Source: Microvirga tunisiensis (GTDB lineage: Bacteria; Pseudomonadota; Alphaproteobacteria; Rhizobiales; Beijerinckiaceae). Taken from it: a DNA stretch of 51,581 nucleotides. Made by a program: the position numbers and the translations under genes. A model generated the notes under the pieces. The model was not told where the DNA came from. It was given only the letters and a program-made list of their open reading frames with translations, and made no database searches. Of this stretch, positions 19,102 through 28,032 are shown piece after piece (within the stretch, counting starts at the first letter, position 1; every line of letters starts with the position of its first letter). The stretch spans positions 1 to 51,581 of the forward strand of contig NZ_VOSK01000022.1 of NCBI RefSeq assembly GCF_009296175.1, given 5' to 3'.

Positions 19102-19917
19102 ATGAGCGAAATGCGACTCGTCGTGGTAGGTGCGGCCGGACGCATGGGGCGCATGCTCATCAAAACCGTCGCCGAGACCGAGGGCTGCACCCTCGTCGGC
19201 GCCATCGAGCGGGAAGGCTCTCCGGCGCTCGGGCACGATGCCGGTCTGCTCGCCGCGGTCGGCCTGCTCGACGTGGACGTGACCGACGATCCGCTGACCG
19301 TGTTCGCCCAGGCCGACGGCGTCCTCGATTTCACGGCGCCTGCCGCCACCACCGCCTTCGCGGCGCTTGCCGCCCAGGCGCGCATCGTGCATGTGATCGG
19401 GACCACCGGCCTGCAGGAGCCCGATTTCACCAAGCTGGAAGCGGCCGCGCGCCATGCGCGCATCATCCAGTCCGGCAACATGTCGCTTGGCGTGAACCTG
19501 CTCGCGGGACTCGTGCGCAAGGTGGCGGCGACGCTGGGCGAAGACTTCGACATCGAGATTCTCGAAATGCACCACCGCATGAAGGTGGACGCGCCCTCGG
19601 GCACCGCTCTCCTCCTGGGCGAAGCGGCCGCGGAGGGACGCAGGATCCCGCTGAAGGAACGCTCCGTGCGCAGCCGCGACGGCCATACCGGCGCGCGCAA
19701 TCCGGGCGACATCGGCTTTGCCACCATGCGCGGAGGCTCCGTGGTCGGTGAGCATTCGGTGATCTTTGCTGGCGCCGGCGAGCGCCTGGAGCTGTCGCAC
19801 CGCGCCGAGGACCGGAGCATCTTTGCCCGCGGCGCCGTGAGGGCCGCTCTCTGGGGCTTTGACAAGAAGCCTGGGTTTTACACCATGGCCGATGTTCTTG
19901 GCCTCGATCGGCTCTAA
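19102..19917 (+). CDS. dapB: 4-hydroxy-tetrahydrodipicolinate reductase
   Basis: DapB reduces the dihydrodipicolinate intermediate in lysine and meso-diaminopimelate synthesis. The nucleotide-binding start is [17 protein letters not shown]. The substrate motif [20 protein letters not shown] lies near residue 155, and the end has [11 protein letters not shown], as usual. At 271 aa the gene is complete. A GGAGAGCGGC ribosome site precedes ATG 19102. Confidence 0.97.
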   Translation: MSEMRLVVVGAAGRMGRMLIKTVAETEGCTLVGAIEREGSPALGHDAGLLAAVGLLDVDVTDDPLTVFAQADGVLDFTAPAATTAFAALAAQARIVHVIGTTGLQEPDFTKLEAAARHARIIQSGNMSLGVNLLAGLVRKVAATLGEDFDIEILEMHHRMKVDAPSGTALLLGEAAAEGRRIPLKERSVRSRDGHTGARNPGDIGFATMRGGSVVGEHSVIFAGAGERLELSHRAEDRSIFARGAVRAALWGFDKKPGFYTMADVLGLDRL

Positions 19918-19956
19918 AACACGCCATTCACGAGTATCAATCGGAGACGCCAAGAC

Positions 19957-20577
19957 ATGAACCGCCTTCTCGTCCTTGCACGCCACGGCCAGAGCGAATG
20001 GAACCTCAAGAACCTGTTCACCGGCTGGAAGGATCCGGGGCTCACCGATCTCGGCATCGAGGAGGCGCGCAATGCCGGCCGTCGCCTGAAGGAGATGGGC
20101 GTCCAGTTCGACGTCGCCTTCACGTCGGATCTGTCGCGCGCTCAAGCCACCTGCAAGCTGATCCTGGAAGAGATCGGCCAGCCCGATCTCAAGACCATCG
20201 CGAACCTGGCCCTGAACGAGCGCGATTACGGCGACCTATCGGGTCTCAACAAGGACGACGCCCGCGCCCGCTGGGGCGAGGAGCAGGTCCACGTCTGGCG
20301 CCGCTCCTACGACGTGCCCCCTCCCGGCGGCGAGAGCCTGAAGGACACGGTCGCCCGCGTGCTGCCGTACTACATCCGTGAGATCCTGCCCCGCGTGATG
20401 CGCGGCGAGCGCGTGCTCGTGGCAGCCCACGGCAATTCCCTGCGCGCCCTCGTGATGGTGCTCGACGGCCTCACCTCCGAGACGATCCCGAGCCTCGAAC
20501 TCGCGACGGGCATCCCGCTGGTCTATGATCTCAATGAGGACACGACCGTGGCCGACAAGAAGGTGCTGGAGGGTTGA
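19957..20577 (+). CDS. gpmA: 2,3-bisphosphoglycerate-dependent phosphoglycerate mutase
   Basis: The enzyme interconverts 2- and 3-phosphoglycerate in glycolysis. The phosphohistidine motif is [11 protein letters not shown] near residue 7; the second histidine is in [13 protein letters not shown] near residue 165. [15 protein letters not shown] and [18 protein letters not shown] are typical of dPGM. At 206 aa it is the short alphaproteobacterial form lacking part of the C-terminal tail of the E. coli enzyme. It lies 39 bp after dapB in the same direction. Confidence 0.96.
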   Translation: MNRLLVLARHGQSEWNLKNLFTGWKDPGLTDLGIEEARNAGRRLKEMGVQFDVAFTSDLSRAQATCKLILEEIGQPDLKTIANLALNERDYGDLSGLNKDDARARWGEEQVHVWRRSYDVPPPGGESLKDTVARVLPYYIREILPRVMRGERVLVAAHGNSLRALVMVLDGLTSETIPSLELATGIPLVYDLNEDTTVADKKVLEG

Positions 20578-20607
20578 GATAGCCCTAGCCCGGCCACGCT
20601 CTCACAT

Positions 20608-20715
20608 GTCATGGCCGTCCCCGGGCTTGATCCCCGGATCAAGCCCGGCCATCCCGATCGGAAAGAGCGATATGTTTCATGCAATCGGGATCACCGGCAC
20701 AAGGCCGGTGATGAC
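20608..20715. repeat. Palindromic intergenic repeat, long copy
   Basis: gtcatggccgtccccgggct and ccggatcaagcccggccatc form the left part; ggatcaccggcacaaggccg forms the right arm. It is the longest copy of the family first listed at 8175-8262. Confidence 0.7.
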
Positions 20716-20746
20716 GTGGAAGGATCGGACGTGCCAAAATAACCGC

Positions 20747-21367
20747 ATGTCCCCCATCACTCTTAGCCCCGGCCTCGCCTACTACCCCGACTACCTCGAC
20801 CGCCCGGCGCAGGAGCGGCTGCTGTCATCCCTGCGTGAGATCACGCGCCAGGCGCCGCTCTACACGCCGCGCATGCCGCGCACGGGAAAGCCGTTCTCCG
20901 TGCGCATGACCAATTGCGGGCCGCTCGGCTGGGTGTCCGACGTGGAGGGCTATCGCTACCAGCCCACCCATCCCGAGACCGGCAAGCCCTGGCCCGCCAT
21001 GCCGGACCAGGTGCTGCGCGCCTGGGAGGAGTTGAGCGACTACCCGCATCCGCCCGATGCCTGCCTGATCAATTTCTACGAGCCCACGGCCCGTATGGGG
21101 ATGCACCAGGACAAGGACGAGGAAGAGTTCGCGGCACCCGTCGTGTCGCTGTCCCTCGGCGATACGGCGCTCTTTCGCTATGGCGGACTGGAGCGGAAGG
21201 ATCCCACCCGCTCGATCAAGCTCCGATCCGGTGACGCGATCGTGTTCGGCGGGCCCGCGCGGCTGATCTATCATGGCATCGACCGGCTGAATGCGGGAAG
21301 CTCGGACCTGCTGCCGCAGGGCGGGCGGCTCAGTCTCACCTTGCGCAAGGTAGAGAAGGCGATTTAG
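20747..21367 (+). CDS. alkB: AlkB-type DNA oxidative demethylase
   Basis: AlkB uses iron and 2-oxoglutarate to remove methyl groups from 1-methyladenine and 3-methylcytosine. The iron ligands are in MHQDKDEEEFAAPVVSLSLG (His and Asp) and LIYHGIDRL (second His). The 2-oxoglutarate arginine is in RLSLTLRKV at the end. NCGPLGWVSD and LINFYEPTARMG are conserved in bacterial AlkB. ATG 20747 gives 206 aa; upstream in-frame codons run through the repeat and are not credible. Confidence 0.95.
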   Translation: MSPITLSPGLAYYPDYLDRPAQERLLSSLREITRQAPLYTPRMPRTGKPFSVRMTNCGPLGWVSDVEGYRYQPTHPETGKPWPAMPDQVLRAWEELSDYPHPPDACLINFYEPTARMGMHQDKDEEEFAAPVVSLSLGDTALFRYGGLERKDPTRSIKLRSGDAIVFGGPARLIYHGIDRLNAGSSDLLPQGGRLSLTLRKVEKAI

Positions 21368-21412
21368 CCTCAAGATCATGATTACCTGCAGGTTTCCTTC
21401 GAAGAGGCGTCC

Positions 21413-22351
21413 ATGAAAGCTTTTGCAGCCGCTGCCTTGGGTCTCGTCCTGTCGGCTCAGGCCGCCCTCGCAGCCGAGCCCGTCTATCCGCCCGCCTCGC
21501 GGATCGGCATCGTCCCGCCCGCGGACATGATGGTCTCGAAGCGCTTCAGCGGCTTCGAGAGCGAGGAGAAGGCCGCGGCCATCAACTTCGTGGAAATGCC
21601 CGCCGCGGCTTATGCGCAGCTGGTGAACGGGCTTACCAAGGATGCTCTGAAACGCCAGGGCCTGAGTGAAACCTCGCGCGAAGCCCTGAAGCTCGGCGCC
21701 AAGACGGGCGTTCTGATCGGCGGCACCATGGCGGGGCCCGTGCAGGGCCGCAAATGGGTGATGGCGGTCAAGGACGAGGACCTCACCGCCCTCGTGATCG
21801 CGCAGGTGCGCGGCGGCCAAGACGGCTACAGCGAGGCGCAGATGCGCGAGGCCTTGAAGAGCATCGCCCTGCGCGGTCCGGTCCCCATCGAGGAGCAGAT
21901 CTCCGCCCTGCCCTTCCGGTTCGGCGACAAGGCCGGTTTCCGACCGGTGCGCGTGATGGCGGGCAACTCGGTCCTGTTCACCGATGGGCCGCAGGACACG
22001 ATCAAGGCGGTCGAGCAGCCGATGGTCATCATGGCGGCCGCCGTCAACGTTCCGGTTCCGCCGGCGGAGCGGCGCAGCCAGTTCGCCCATGCGGCCTTGA
22101 ACTCCAACCAGATCCTCAAGGACGTCAAGATCGAGCGTTCCGAATCCTTCCGCTTCAAGGGCCAGGACTGGCATGAGATCGTCGCCAAGGCCGTGGAGGC
22201 GGAATCGGGCCAGCCGATCGTGGTGATGCAGACGATCCGCTTCGAGCCCGACCGCTATGTGCGCTTGGTCGGCCTGACCCGGGTCGAGCAGCGCGACCAG
22301 AACCTGCCCCGCTTCCGGACGATGATCGACGGCGTCGACATGAATCCCTAG
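21413..22351 (+). CDS. Conserved secreted hypothetical protein
   Basis: The 312-residue product has a clear signal peptide (MKAFAAAALGLVLSAQAALA, cleavage after ALA). The mature part starts EPVYPPASRIGIVPPADM and contains an alanine-rich helical stretch, then a beta-rich half with RFGDKAGFRPVRVMAG and VVMQTIRFEPDRYVRLVG. I recall similar proteins in rhizobia and methylobacteria but no function; no catalytic motif is visible. The gene stands alone. Confidence 0.8.
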   Translation: MKAFAAAALGLVLSAQAALAAEPVYPPASRIGIVPPADMMVSKRFSGFESEEKAAAINFVEMPAAAYAQLVNGLTKDALKRQGLSETSREALKLGAKTGVLIGGTMAGPVQGRKWVMAVKDEDLTALVIAQVRGGQDGYSEAQMREALKSIALRGPVPIEEQISALPFRFGDKAGFRPVRVMAGNSVLFTDGPQDTIKAVEQPMVIMAAAVNVPVPPAERRSQFAHAALNSNQILKDVKIERSESFRFKGQDWHEIVAKAVEAESGQPIVVMQTIRFEPDRYVRLVGLTRVEQRDQNLPRFRTMIDGVDMNP

Positions 22352-22355
22352 AGCC

Positions 22356-22441
22356 GTTTCCACGGAGGTGGATCCATCTCTTCTTTGGTTTGCCGCATTT
22401 TTTGACGGCGAACCGGAACCACTTCGCCGAAAAATGCTCTA
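22356..22441. repeat. RIME-like intergenic repeat (GAGCATTTTT...GAACCGG type)
   Basis: The segment reads gccgtttccacggaggtgga at one end and gaaaaatgctctag at the other, with ggcgaaccggaaccacttcg between. This is the pattern of short repeats widespread in Rhizobiales intergenic DNA. A partial relative, agcattttcaggtgaagcgg, is at 23311-23330. Confidence 0.6.
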
Positions 22442-23092
22442 GTCCCGCCTCGGAAACGCCGGCAGCGACCAGCCGCGCAGGAGGGCGAGCGCCCGTAAGG
22501 AGAAGGCCGCCGCGAAGCCTAAAGCGGCGCTTAGGAACGGATCGAGGCCCATGGCCTGCAGGGCAACCATGACCGAAGCGCCGAGGGCTGCGGCCGTGAC
22601 ATAGATCTCCTGGCGCAGCACCAGGGGCGTCGTTCCGGCAAAGATATCGCGAATGATGCCGCCGAAGGTGGCGGTGGTGGTCCCGAGCGCGACGGCGGAA
22701 AGCGCCGGAACGCCGGCCGCCAGCGCCTTGCCGGTGCCCGAGACGGCGAAAAGGGCAAGACCCAGGGCATCCGCCCAGAGAAGGACGCGGCCCTGCCGGC
22801 CGCCCTCCATCATCGCCACCCGCTTGGGACCGAGGGCGAAGACGAGCTCCGCCACGATCAGGCAGACGAGCACGTCGGTCGGATCGCCGACCCAGAACAC
22901 GGGCCGCGTGCCGATGAGCAAATCCCGGATCGTACCACCGCCGACGCCTGTGAGCGTGGCCAGCAGCGCAAACCCGAACGGGTCCATGCCCTTGCGGGCC
23001 GCCATCAAAGCGCCGGACAGCGCGAAGACGGCGACGCCGATGCTTTCAAAAGGGATGCTTCGAAGGAAGTCCACCGGGAACACCTGCCACAA
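22439..23092 (-). CDS. UPF0126/TRIC-type cation channel family protein
   Basis: The protein has two internal copies of the UPF0126 (YadS/YicG) unit, each with three hydrophobic helices and a glycine-rich signature: FALLATLTGVGGGTIRDLLI near residue 42 and VALGTTTATFGGIIRDIFAG near residue 133. The family folds like eukaryotic TRIC potassium channels. At 217 aa it is complete. The start is uncertain: TTG 23092, GTG 23083 and GTG 23077 are possible, with no ATG before the first helix. Confidence 0.88.
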   Translation of the reverse strand: MWQVFPVDFLRSIPFESIGVAVFALSGALMAARKGMDPFGFALLATLTGVGGGTIRDLLIGTRPVFWVGDPTDVLVCLIVAELVFALGPKRVAMMEGGRQGRVLLWADALGLALFAVSGTGKALAAGVPALSAVALGTTTATFGGIIRDIFAGTTPLVLRQEIYVTAAALGASVMVALQAMGLDPFLSAALGFAAAFSLRALALLRGWSLPAFPRRD

Positions 23093-23161
23093 TCCCAGAT
23101 CTCATCCTGAGTGTCTGGCTCATAAAGGGAATGCCACGTGTTTCCCCGCTCATCCTACCGC

Positions 23162-23252
23162 GTCATCACCGGCCATGTGCCGGTGATGACGCGGTAGGAT
23201 GAGCACGGCGCTTCACAGCATCGGGATGGCCGGGACAAGGCCGGCCATAACG
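23162..23252. repeat. Palindromic intergenic repeat (two-arm type)
   Basis: gtcatcaccggccatgtgcc, then atggccgggacaaggccggc, with a linker of tagg and gcgcttcacagc. Same family as 8175-8262. Confidence 0.7.
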
Positions 23253-23362
23253 GGGCCTAACCGACAAGCCAGACCTTCAGGATGAGGGCACATGGGGTGT
23301 TCGCTTACAGCATTTTCAGGTGAAGCGGATGCGGTTCACAAGAAAAGCCGTTGACCGATCCC

Positions 23363-23986
23363 TTACGAAGCCGCCGACGAATTATCCGCAGGCTCGGCGC
23401 CATTGCCGTTGGTCGCAGCCTTCGGGCCGCCCTTAGAGACGCCGACCAGGGCCGGGCGCAGGACGCGCTCGCCGATGACGTAGCCGGACTGGACCACCTG
23501 CAGGACCGTGCCGTTCGGGACGTCCGCATTGGGGATTTCGAACATGGCCTGATGCACGTTCGGGTCGAACTTCTGGCCCTGCGGGTCGAGCTTCTTCACG
23601 CCATGGCGCTCGAGGTTCTTCAGCAGGTCGCGCTCGGTGAGGTCGATGCCCTCAATGAGGGCCTTGAAGGGGCCCTCGGCGGTGCTGCGAGCCTCCTCCG
23701 GCACGCTCTCGATGGCGCGGCGGACGTTGTCCGCCACGTTGAGCATGTCGCGGGCGAAGTTCGCCACGGCATAGGTACGGGCATCGGCGATCTCGCGCTC
23801 GGTGCGGCGGCGCAGGTTCTCCATATCGGCCATCAGACGCAGCATCTTGTCCTTCAGGTCCGCCTTCTCGGCCTCGAGAACGGCAATCGGATCGGCCTCA
23901 GGCGCGGAGGCCGCCTCGGGAGCGGCATCATTGGCGGGCTCGGCCTGCGGGGCCGCGTTCTGGTTTTCCGTGTCGTTCGGATTCAT
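23363..23986 (-). CDS. grpE: Nucleotide exchange factor GrpE
   Basis: GrpE releases ADP from DnaK. The 207-residue protein has an acidic, alanine-rich start, a long coiled coil ([20 protein letters not shown], then [11 protein letters not shown]) and the C-terminal beta domain with [14 protein letters not shown] and [19 protein letters not shown], the GrpE signature. It is separate from dnaK-dnaJ and hrcA, both elsewhere in this window. It has its own likely promoter (24027-24055). Confidence 0.97.
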   Translation of the reverse strand: MNPNDTENQNAAPQAEPANDAAPEAASAPEADPIAVLEAEKADLKDKMLRLMADMENLRRRTEREIADARTYAVANFARDMLNVADNVRRAIESVPEEARSTAEGPFKALIEGIDLTERDLLKNLERHGVKKLDPQGQKFDPNVHQAMFEIPNADVPNGTVLQVVQSGYVIGERVLRPALVGVSKGGPKAATNGNGAEPADNSSAAS

Positions 23987-24026
23987 GGTCGATCAACTAA
24001 AATGGGAAAAGAAGGGTTCGGGGCAC

Positions 24027-24055
24027 ATATCAGGTCCCTTGCTCCACAAATCAAG
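24027..24055 (-). promoter_or_regulatory. Candidate grpE promoter
   Basis: Read on the minus strand, CTTGAT and TGATAT are separated by exactly 17 bp and lie 41 bp before the grpE ATG. Alphaproteobacterial promoters begin with CTTGA. The -35 box overlaps the glnD stop codon. Heat-shock control is expected but cannot be told from this sequence. Confidence 0.5.
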
Positions 24056-26801
24056 CGCTGCGCCGGTGGAGAGGCTCGGTTTCCTCAGACTTGAACACGT
24101 CGAGAAGGGTGCGGCTGATGGTGGCCTGCCGTCCCGCATGGGTGATCTTGGTGCCCGTCAGGTCCGTCACGTAGAACACGTCCACGGCCTTTTCGCCGAA
24201 GGTAACGATGTGGGCCGACGCGATGTTGAGGTTGAGCTTCCCCAAGGCCGTGGTGAGATCGTAGAGCAAGCCCGGCCGGTCGAGGCCTGAGATCTCGATC
24301 ACCGTCTGACGGTTCGACAGGGAATTGTCGATGCTCACCTCCGGCGGCACGTGGAAGGCCTTGGAGCGCTCCTTGGCCGGGCGCTTGCCATCCACGAGAT
24401 CGGCGATCTTCACCTCGCCCTTCAAGGCCCGCTCGATGGCCTTGGCGACCCGCTCGGCCCGGCGCAGCTCGTCCTCGTCCCGGTCGAAGGCGCGGGAGAG
24501 CACGATGGTGTCGAGCGCGATTCCGTCCGTGGTGGTGAAGATCTGCGCATCGACGATGTTGCCGCCGGACGCCGCGCAGGCGCCGGTGACGATGGCGAGG
24601 AGGCGCGGATGGTCGGGCGAGAGGATGGTGAGCTCGGTCACGCCGCGGAACTGATCCGTCTCATAGGCCGTGGTGACCGTGCGCCCCGCCTTGTCGGATT
24701 CCCGCAGGAGCCTTGCCTGCTTGGCCCGCCGGGTTTCGTCGGTCTTCAGCCAGTAGCCCGGCGTATGGCGCGAAGCGTATGTCTCGAACTCGGCGTCCGA
24801 CCAGTCGGGCAGCTCGGCGCGCAGCTGCTCCTGCACCAGGCGTACCCGCTCGGACCGGGCCAGATCCACCGCGCCGCCGCCGAGGATCACTTCCGTTTCC
24901 TGGTAGAGATTGCGCAGGAGCTGGCCCTTCCAGCCGGTCCAGGTGCCAGGGCCGACCGCCTTGATGTCGGCGATGGTGAGCACGAGCAGGAGCTTCAAGC
25001 GCTCCATGGTCTGCACCACCTCGGCGAAGCTCTTGATGGTGGCGGGATCCGAGAGATCACGGCTCTGGGCCGTGTTCGACATGAGAAGGTGATGCTCGAC
25101 GAGCCACGCAACCGTGTCGGTCTCCGCCTCGGTGAGTCCGAAGCGCGGTCCGAGCTTGCGGGCGATCACGGCACCCGCTTCCGAATGATCCTCCGGCCGG
25201 CCCTTGGCGATGTCGTGCAGGAACATCGCCACGTAGAGCGCACGGCGGTTGCGGATGGTGGGAAAGATCTGGTTCGCCAGCGGATGCTCGCTGCCGAGCT
25301 GGCCCGCCTCGATCTCGGTGAGCACGCCGACCGAGCGGATCAGGTGCTCGTCCACCGTATAATGGTGATACATGTTGAACTGCATCATCGCGACGATGCG
25401 GCCGAAATCCGGAATGAAACGCCCGAGCACACCGGTCTCGTTCATGCGCCGCAGCACCACCTCCGGGGCGTTCTTGGACGACAGGATCTCCAGAAAGAGC
25501 TTGTTGGCCTCCGGATCGTTGCGGACGTTGTGCCCCAAGAGCTTGAGCGAGCGGGCGGCCCGTCGCGTCGCATCGGGATGAATGGCGAGGTTGCGCCGGT
25601 CGGCGAGCCAGAACAGGCGGATCAGGTTGACCGGATCGCGTTCGAAAGCCTCCTCGTTTTCGACGTTGAGGCGGTTGTTGTCGATGATGAAGCCCTCGCT
25701 CACGAGCGCGCCGCCGCTGCGGCGGCGGAAGCGGCCGAACATCCGGTCGAGCATGGGGCGGCGCTTCGTCTGGCGCGCCTCGAGTTCGGCACAGACGATC
25801 GCGGTGAGATCGCCCACATCCTTGGCGATGAGAAAATAGGCTTTCATGAAGCGCTCGACGGCCGACAATCCGCCTCTCGGAGCAAAGCCGAGGCGCTCGG
25901 CAATGGTGCGCTGCAGGTCGAAGGTCAGGCGCTCTTCCGCGCGGCCGGTGACGAAATGCAGGTGGCAGCGCACGCGCCAAAGGAACTCCTCGCAGCGCGA
26001 GAAGAGATTGAACTCCGCCTGCGTGAAGAGCCCGGCCTTGACCAGTTCCCTGGGCTCCTTCACCCGGTAGACGTATTTCGCGATCCAGAAGAGCGTATTG
26101 AGATCGCGCAGCCCCCCCTTGCCGTCCTTCACGTTCGGCTCGACGAGGTAGCGGGATGCGCCGGCCTTGGCGACGCGGCCATCGCGTTCCTTGAGCTTGG
26201 CGTCGACGAACTCCGCCGCCGTGGTCGCGACGATCTCCTGGTCGAAGCGCTTCTCCAGATTATCGAAGAGCTCCCGGTTGCCGAAGAGAAAGCGGGCCTC
26301 GAGCAGGGAGGTCCGGATCGTCATATCCGCATGTGCCTCGCGCAGACATTCCTCGACCGAGCGGGTCGCGTGCCCGACCTTCAGCTTCAGGTCCCAGAGG
26401 ACGTAGAGCATCGCCTCGACGACGCTCTCGCCCCAGGCCGTCTGCTTGTAGGGCAGCAGGAACAGGAGATCGACATCGGAGCCCGGCGCCAGAGTTCCGC
26501 GCCCATAGCCTCCGGTCGCCACGACGGCCAAGCGCTCGCCGGCCGAAGGATTGGCCGCGGGATAGAGATGCTGAACCACGGCGTCGTGGACGATATGGAC
26601 CAGTTCGTCCATCCGGTCGCAGAGATAGCGCGCGCAGACGAGCCCGTTTTGGCTGTCCTGAAGCTTCTCCTGAGCCTCCTGATGGCCCCGGTCGAGCAGC
26701 TTCTTCAACTCGGGGACTAGCTTGGCGCGCAGATCCGCCGCATCGCGGATCGGCTGACTGCCGAGGCTTTCGAGGATGCTCTTGGGGCTATGGATGGTCA
26801 T
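24051..26801 (-). CDS. glnD: Bifunctional uridylyltransferase / uridylyl-removing enzyme GlnD
   Basis: GlnD senses glutamine and adds or removes UMP on PII proteins, setting nitrogen metabolism. Domains in order: nucleotidyltransferase with GGYGRGTLAPGSDVDLLFLL near residue 95; a central helical region; an HD domain with MYHHYTVDEHLIRSVG and YVAMFLHDIAKGRPEDHSEA around 470-540; and two ACT domains, with FRGVTELTILSPDHPRLLAI and VIEISGLDRPGLLYDLTTAL. ATG 26801 gives 916 aa, the normal size in this group; a GTG at 26816 is the alternative. It ends 64 bp before grpE in the same direction. Confidence 0.97.
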   Translation of the reverse strand: MTIHSPKSILESLGSQPIRDAADLRAKLVPELKKLLDRGHQEAQEKLQDSQNGLVCARYLCDRMDELVHIVHDAVVQHLYPAANPSAGERLAVVATGGYGRGTLAPGSDVDLLFLLPYKQTAWGESVVEAMLYVLWDLKLKVGHATRSVEECLREAHADMTIRTSLLEARFLFGNRELFDNLEKRFDQEIVATTAAEFVDAKLKERDGRVAKAGASRYLVEPNVKDGKGGLRDLNTLFWIAKYVYRVKEPRELVKAGLFTQAEFNLFSRCEEFLWRVRCHLHFVTGRAEERLTFDLQRTIAERLGFAPRGGLSAVERFMKAYFLIAKDVGDLTAIVCAELEARQTKRRPMLDRMFGRFRRRSGGALVSEGFIIDNNRLNVENEEAFERDPVNLIRLFWLADRRNLAIHPDATRRAARSLKLLGHNVRNDPEANKLFLEILSSKNAPEVVLRRMNETGVLGRFIPDFGRIVAMMQFNMYHHYTVDEHLIRSVGVLTEIEAGQLGSEHPLANQIFPTIRNRRALYVAMFLHDIAKGRPEDHSEAGAVIARKLGPRFGLTEAETDTVAWLVEHHLLMSNTAQSRDLSDPATIKSFAEVVQTMERLKLLLVLTIADIKAVGPGTWTGWKGQLLRNLYQETEVILGGGAVDLARSERVRLVQEQLRAELPDWSDAEFETYASRHTPGYWLKTDETRRAKQARLLRESDKAGRTVTTAYETDQFRGVTELTILSPDHPRLLAIVTGACAASGGNIVDAQIFTTTDGIALDTIVLSRAFDRDEDELRRAERVAKAIERALKGEVKIADLVDGKRPAKERSKAFHVPPEVSIDNSLSNRQTVIEISGLDRPGLLYDLTTALGKLNLNIASAHIVTFGEKAVDVFYVTDLTGTKITHAGRQATISRTLLDVFKSEETEPLHRRSA

Positions 26802-26915
26802 GGAACAACCGCGCACGAGGAACCGTTTGACTTATCACTTGATCGGGCCTCCGCCCAAGGGTGGACTGGCATTATCCGTCGGAACCGATAGTGTGTTCTT
26901 TATAAGAGATACTGT

Positions 26916-26944
26916 TTGACATAAAAAACGTAGAGTTCTATAAA
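26916..26944 (+). promoter_or_regulatory. Near-consensus sigma-70 promoter of the ssu-like operon
   Basis: TTGACA at 26916-26921 and TATAAA at 26939-26944 are separated by exactly 17 bp in an AT-rich patch. This is the best promoter match that I see in the window. A 5' leader of about 110 bases precedes the first gene. Sulfonate operons are usually activated under sulfur limitation, but no specific regulator site is evident. Confidence 0.7.
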
Positions 26945-27034
26945 CCGGACACGCGCCGATTTGAGCATGCAGCTTGCGGGCGCGAAACAAGTGCAGCTAA
27001 AGCGCCGGGCGCGCGAAGACCTGACGGTCCAGCT

Positions 27035-27053
27035 CCCATGCGCACAACATGGG
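27035..27053 (+). promoter_or_regulatory. Inverted repeat overlapping the ribosome site of the ssuA-like gene
   Basis: CCCATG (27035-27040) and CATGGG (27048-27053) are perfectly complementary with a 7-base loop. If translation starts at ATG 27064, the GGGA ribosome site is partly in the right arm, so the hairpin could hinder initiation. It could also be a protein-binding site. It lies about 90 bp downstream of the promoter. Confidence 0.4.
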
Positions 27054-27063
27054 ACTGAACACA

Positions 27064-28032
27064 ATGAGCCTGACCCGCCGTCTTCTGATCGCCGCCTCCC
27101 TCGCCACGGGCCTTGCCTCCTTTGCGACTGTCGCGTCCGCGCAGGTGAAGGAAATCCGCATCGATTACGCCACCTACAACCCGGTCAGCCTGGTCCTGAA
27201 GGACAAAGGCTTCCTCGAGAAGGAACTGGAGAAGGACGGCATCAGCGTGCGCTGGGTGCAGTCGCTCGGCTCCAACAAGGCGCTCGAATTCCTCAATGCC
27301 GGCTCGATCGATTTCGGCTCCACGGCCGGCGCCGCCGCCCTGATCGGCAAGATCAACGGCAACCCGATCAAGTCGATCTATGTCTATTCCCGCCCCGAAT
27401 GGACGGCGCTCGTCACCCGCAAGGATACGGGCATCACGAAGGTCGAGGACCTGAAGGGCAAGCGCGTCGCTGTGACCCGCGGCACCGATCCGCACATCTT
27501 CCTGGTGCGCGCCCTGCAGGAAGCCAAGCTCACCGAGAAGGACGTGAAGCTCGTTCTCCTGCAGCATCCGGACGGCCGCACCGCTCTCGAGCGCGGCGAC
27601 GTGGATGCCTGGGCCGGCCTCGATCCGCTGATGGCAGCGGCCGAAGTGGAAAGCGGCGCACAGCTCTTCTACCGCAATGCGGGCGCCAACACCTGGGGCG
27701 TGCTGAACGTCTCCGAGTCGTTTGCCAAGGACAACCCGGCTCTCGTGCAGCGCGTGCTCAAGGCCTATGAGGAAGCCCGCAAGTACTCGCTCGCCAACCC
27801 GGCCGAGCTGAAGAAGACGCTCGTCACCTATACCAAGCTCGCCGAGCCGGTGATCGAGCGCCAGCTCGAGCGCACGGAGCTGAGCCATTCCAACATCGGC
27901 CAGCCGCAGGTCGACACGATCCTCGCCGCGGGCCTCGCCCTGCAGCAGGCCGGCGTCATCACCCCTGAAACCAACGTGCGCGCCGCCGTCGATTCCCTCA
28001 TCGACCGCCGCTTCGCCACCGCATCGCGCTGA
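27064..28032 (+). CDS. ssuA: Aliphatic-sulfonate-type ABC transporter substrate-binding protein (SsuA-like)
   Basis: A signal peptide (LLIAASLATGLASFATVASA) is followed by an SsuA/TauA-type periplasmic binding fold. Typical parts are IRIDYATYNPVSLVLKDKGF, WVQSLGSNKALEFLNAGSID and LKGKRVAVTRGTDPHIFLVR. The mature protein would carry sulfonates or a related small anion to the permease. ATG 27064 has GGGA upstream; ATG 27049 (327 aa) is the other choice. The stop overlaps the permease start. The substrate is inferred from family only; no desulfonating monooxygenase gene follows. Confidence 0.85.
   Translation: MSLTRRLLIAASLATGLASFATVASAQVKEIRIDYATYNPVSLVLKDKGFLEKELEKDGISVRWVQSLGSNKALEFLNAGSIDFGSTAGAAALIGKINGNPIKSIYVYSRPEWTALVTRKDTGITKVEDLKGKRVAVTRGTDPHIFLVRALQEAKLTEKDVKLVLLQHPDGRTALERGDVDAWAGLDPLMAAAEVESGAQLFYRNAGANTWGVLNVSESFAKDNPALVQRVLKAYEEARKYSLANPAELKKTLVTYTKLAEPVIERQLERTELSHSNIGQPQVDTILAAGLALQQAGVITPETNVRAAVDSLIDRRFATASR

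Noticed and set aside
20825..22363. 512-residue minus-strand frame over alkB and the secreted protein
   Set aside because: Both forward genes have strong family or signal-peptide evidence; the antisense frame has none.
24351..26720. 789-residue open frame antisense to glnD
   Set aside because: GlnD on the other strand has all family motifs. GC-rich DNA gives long antisense frames, and this one has no recognisable domain.
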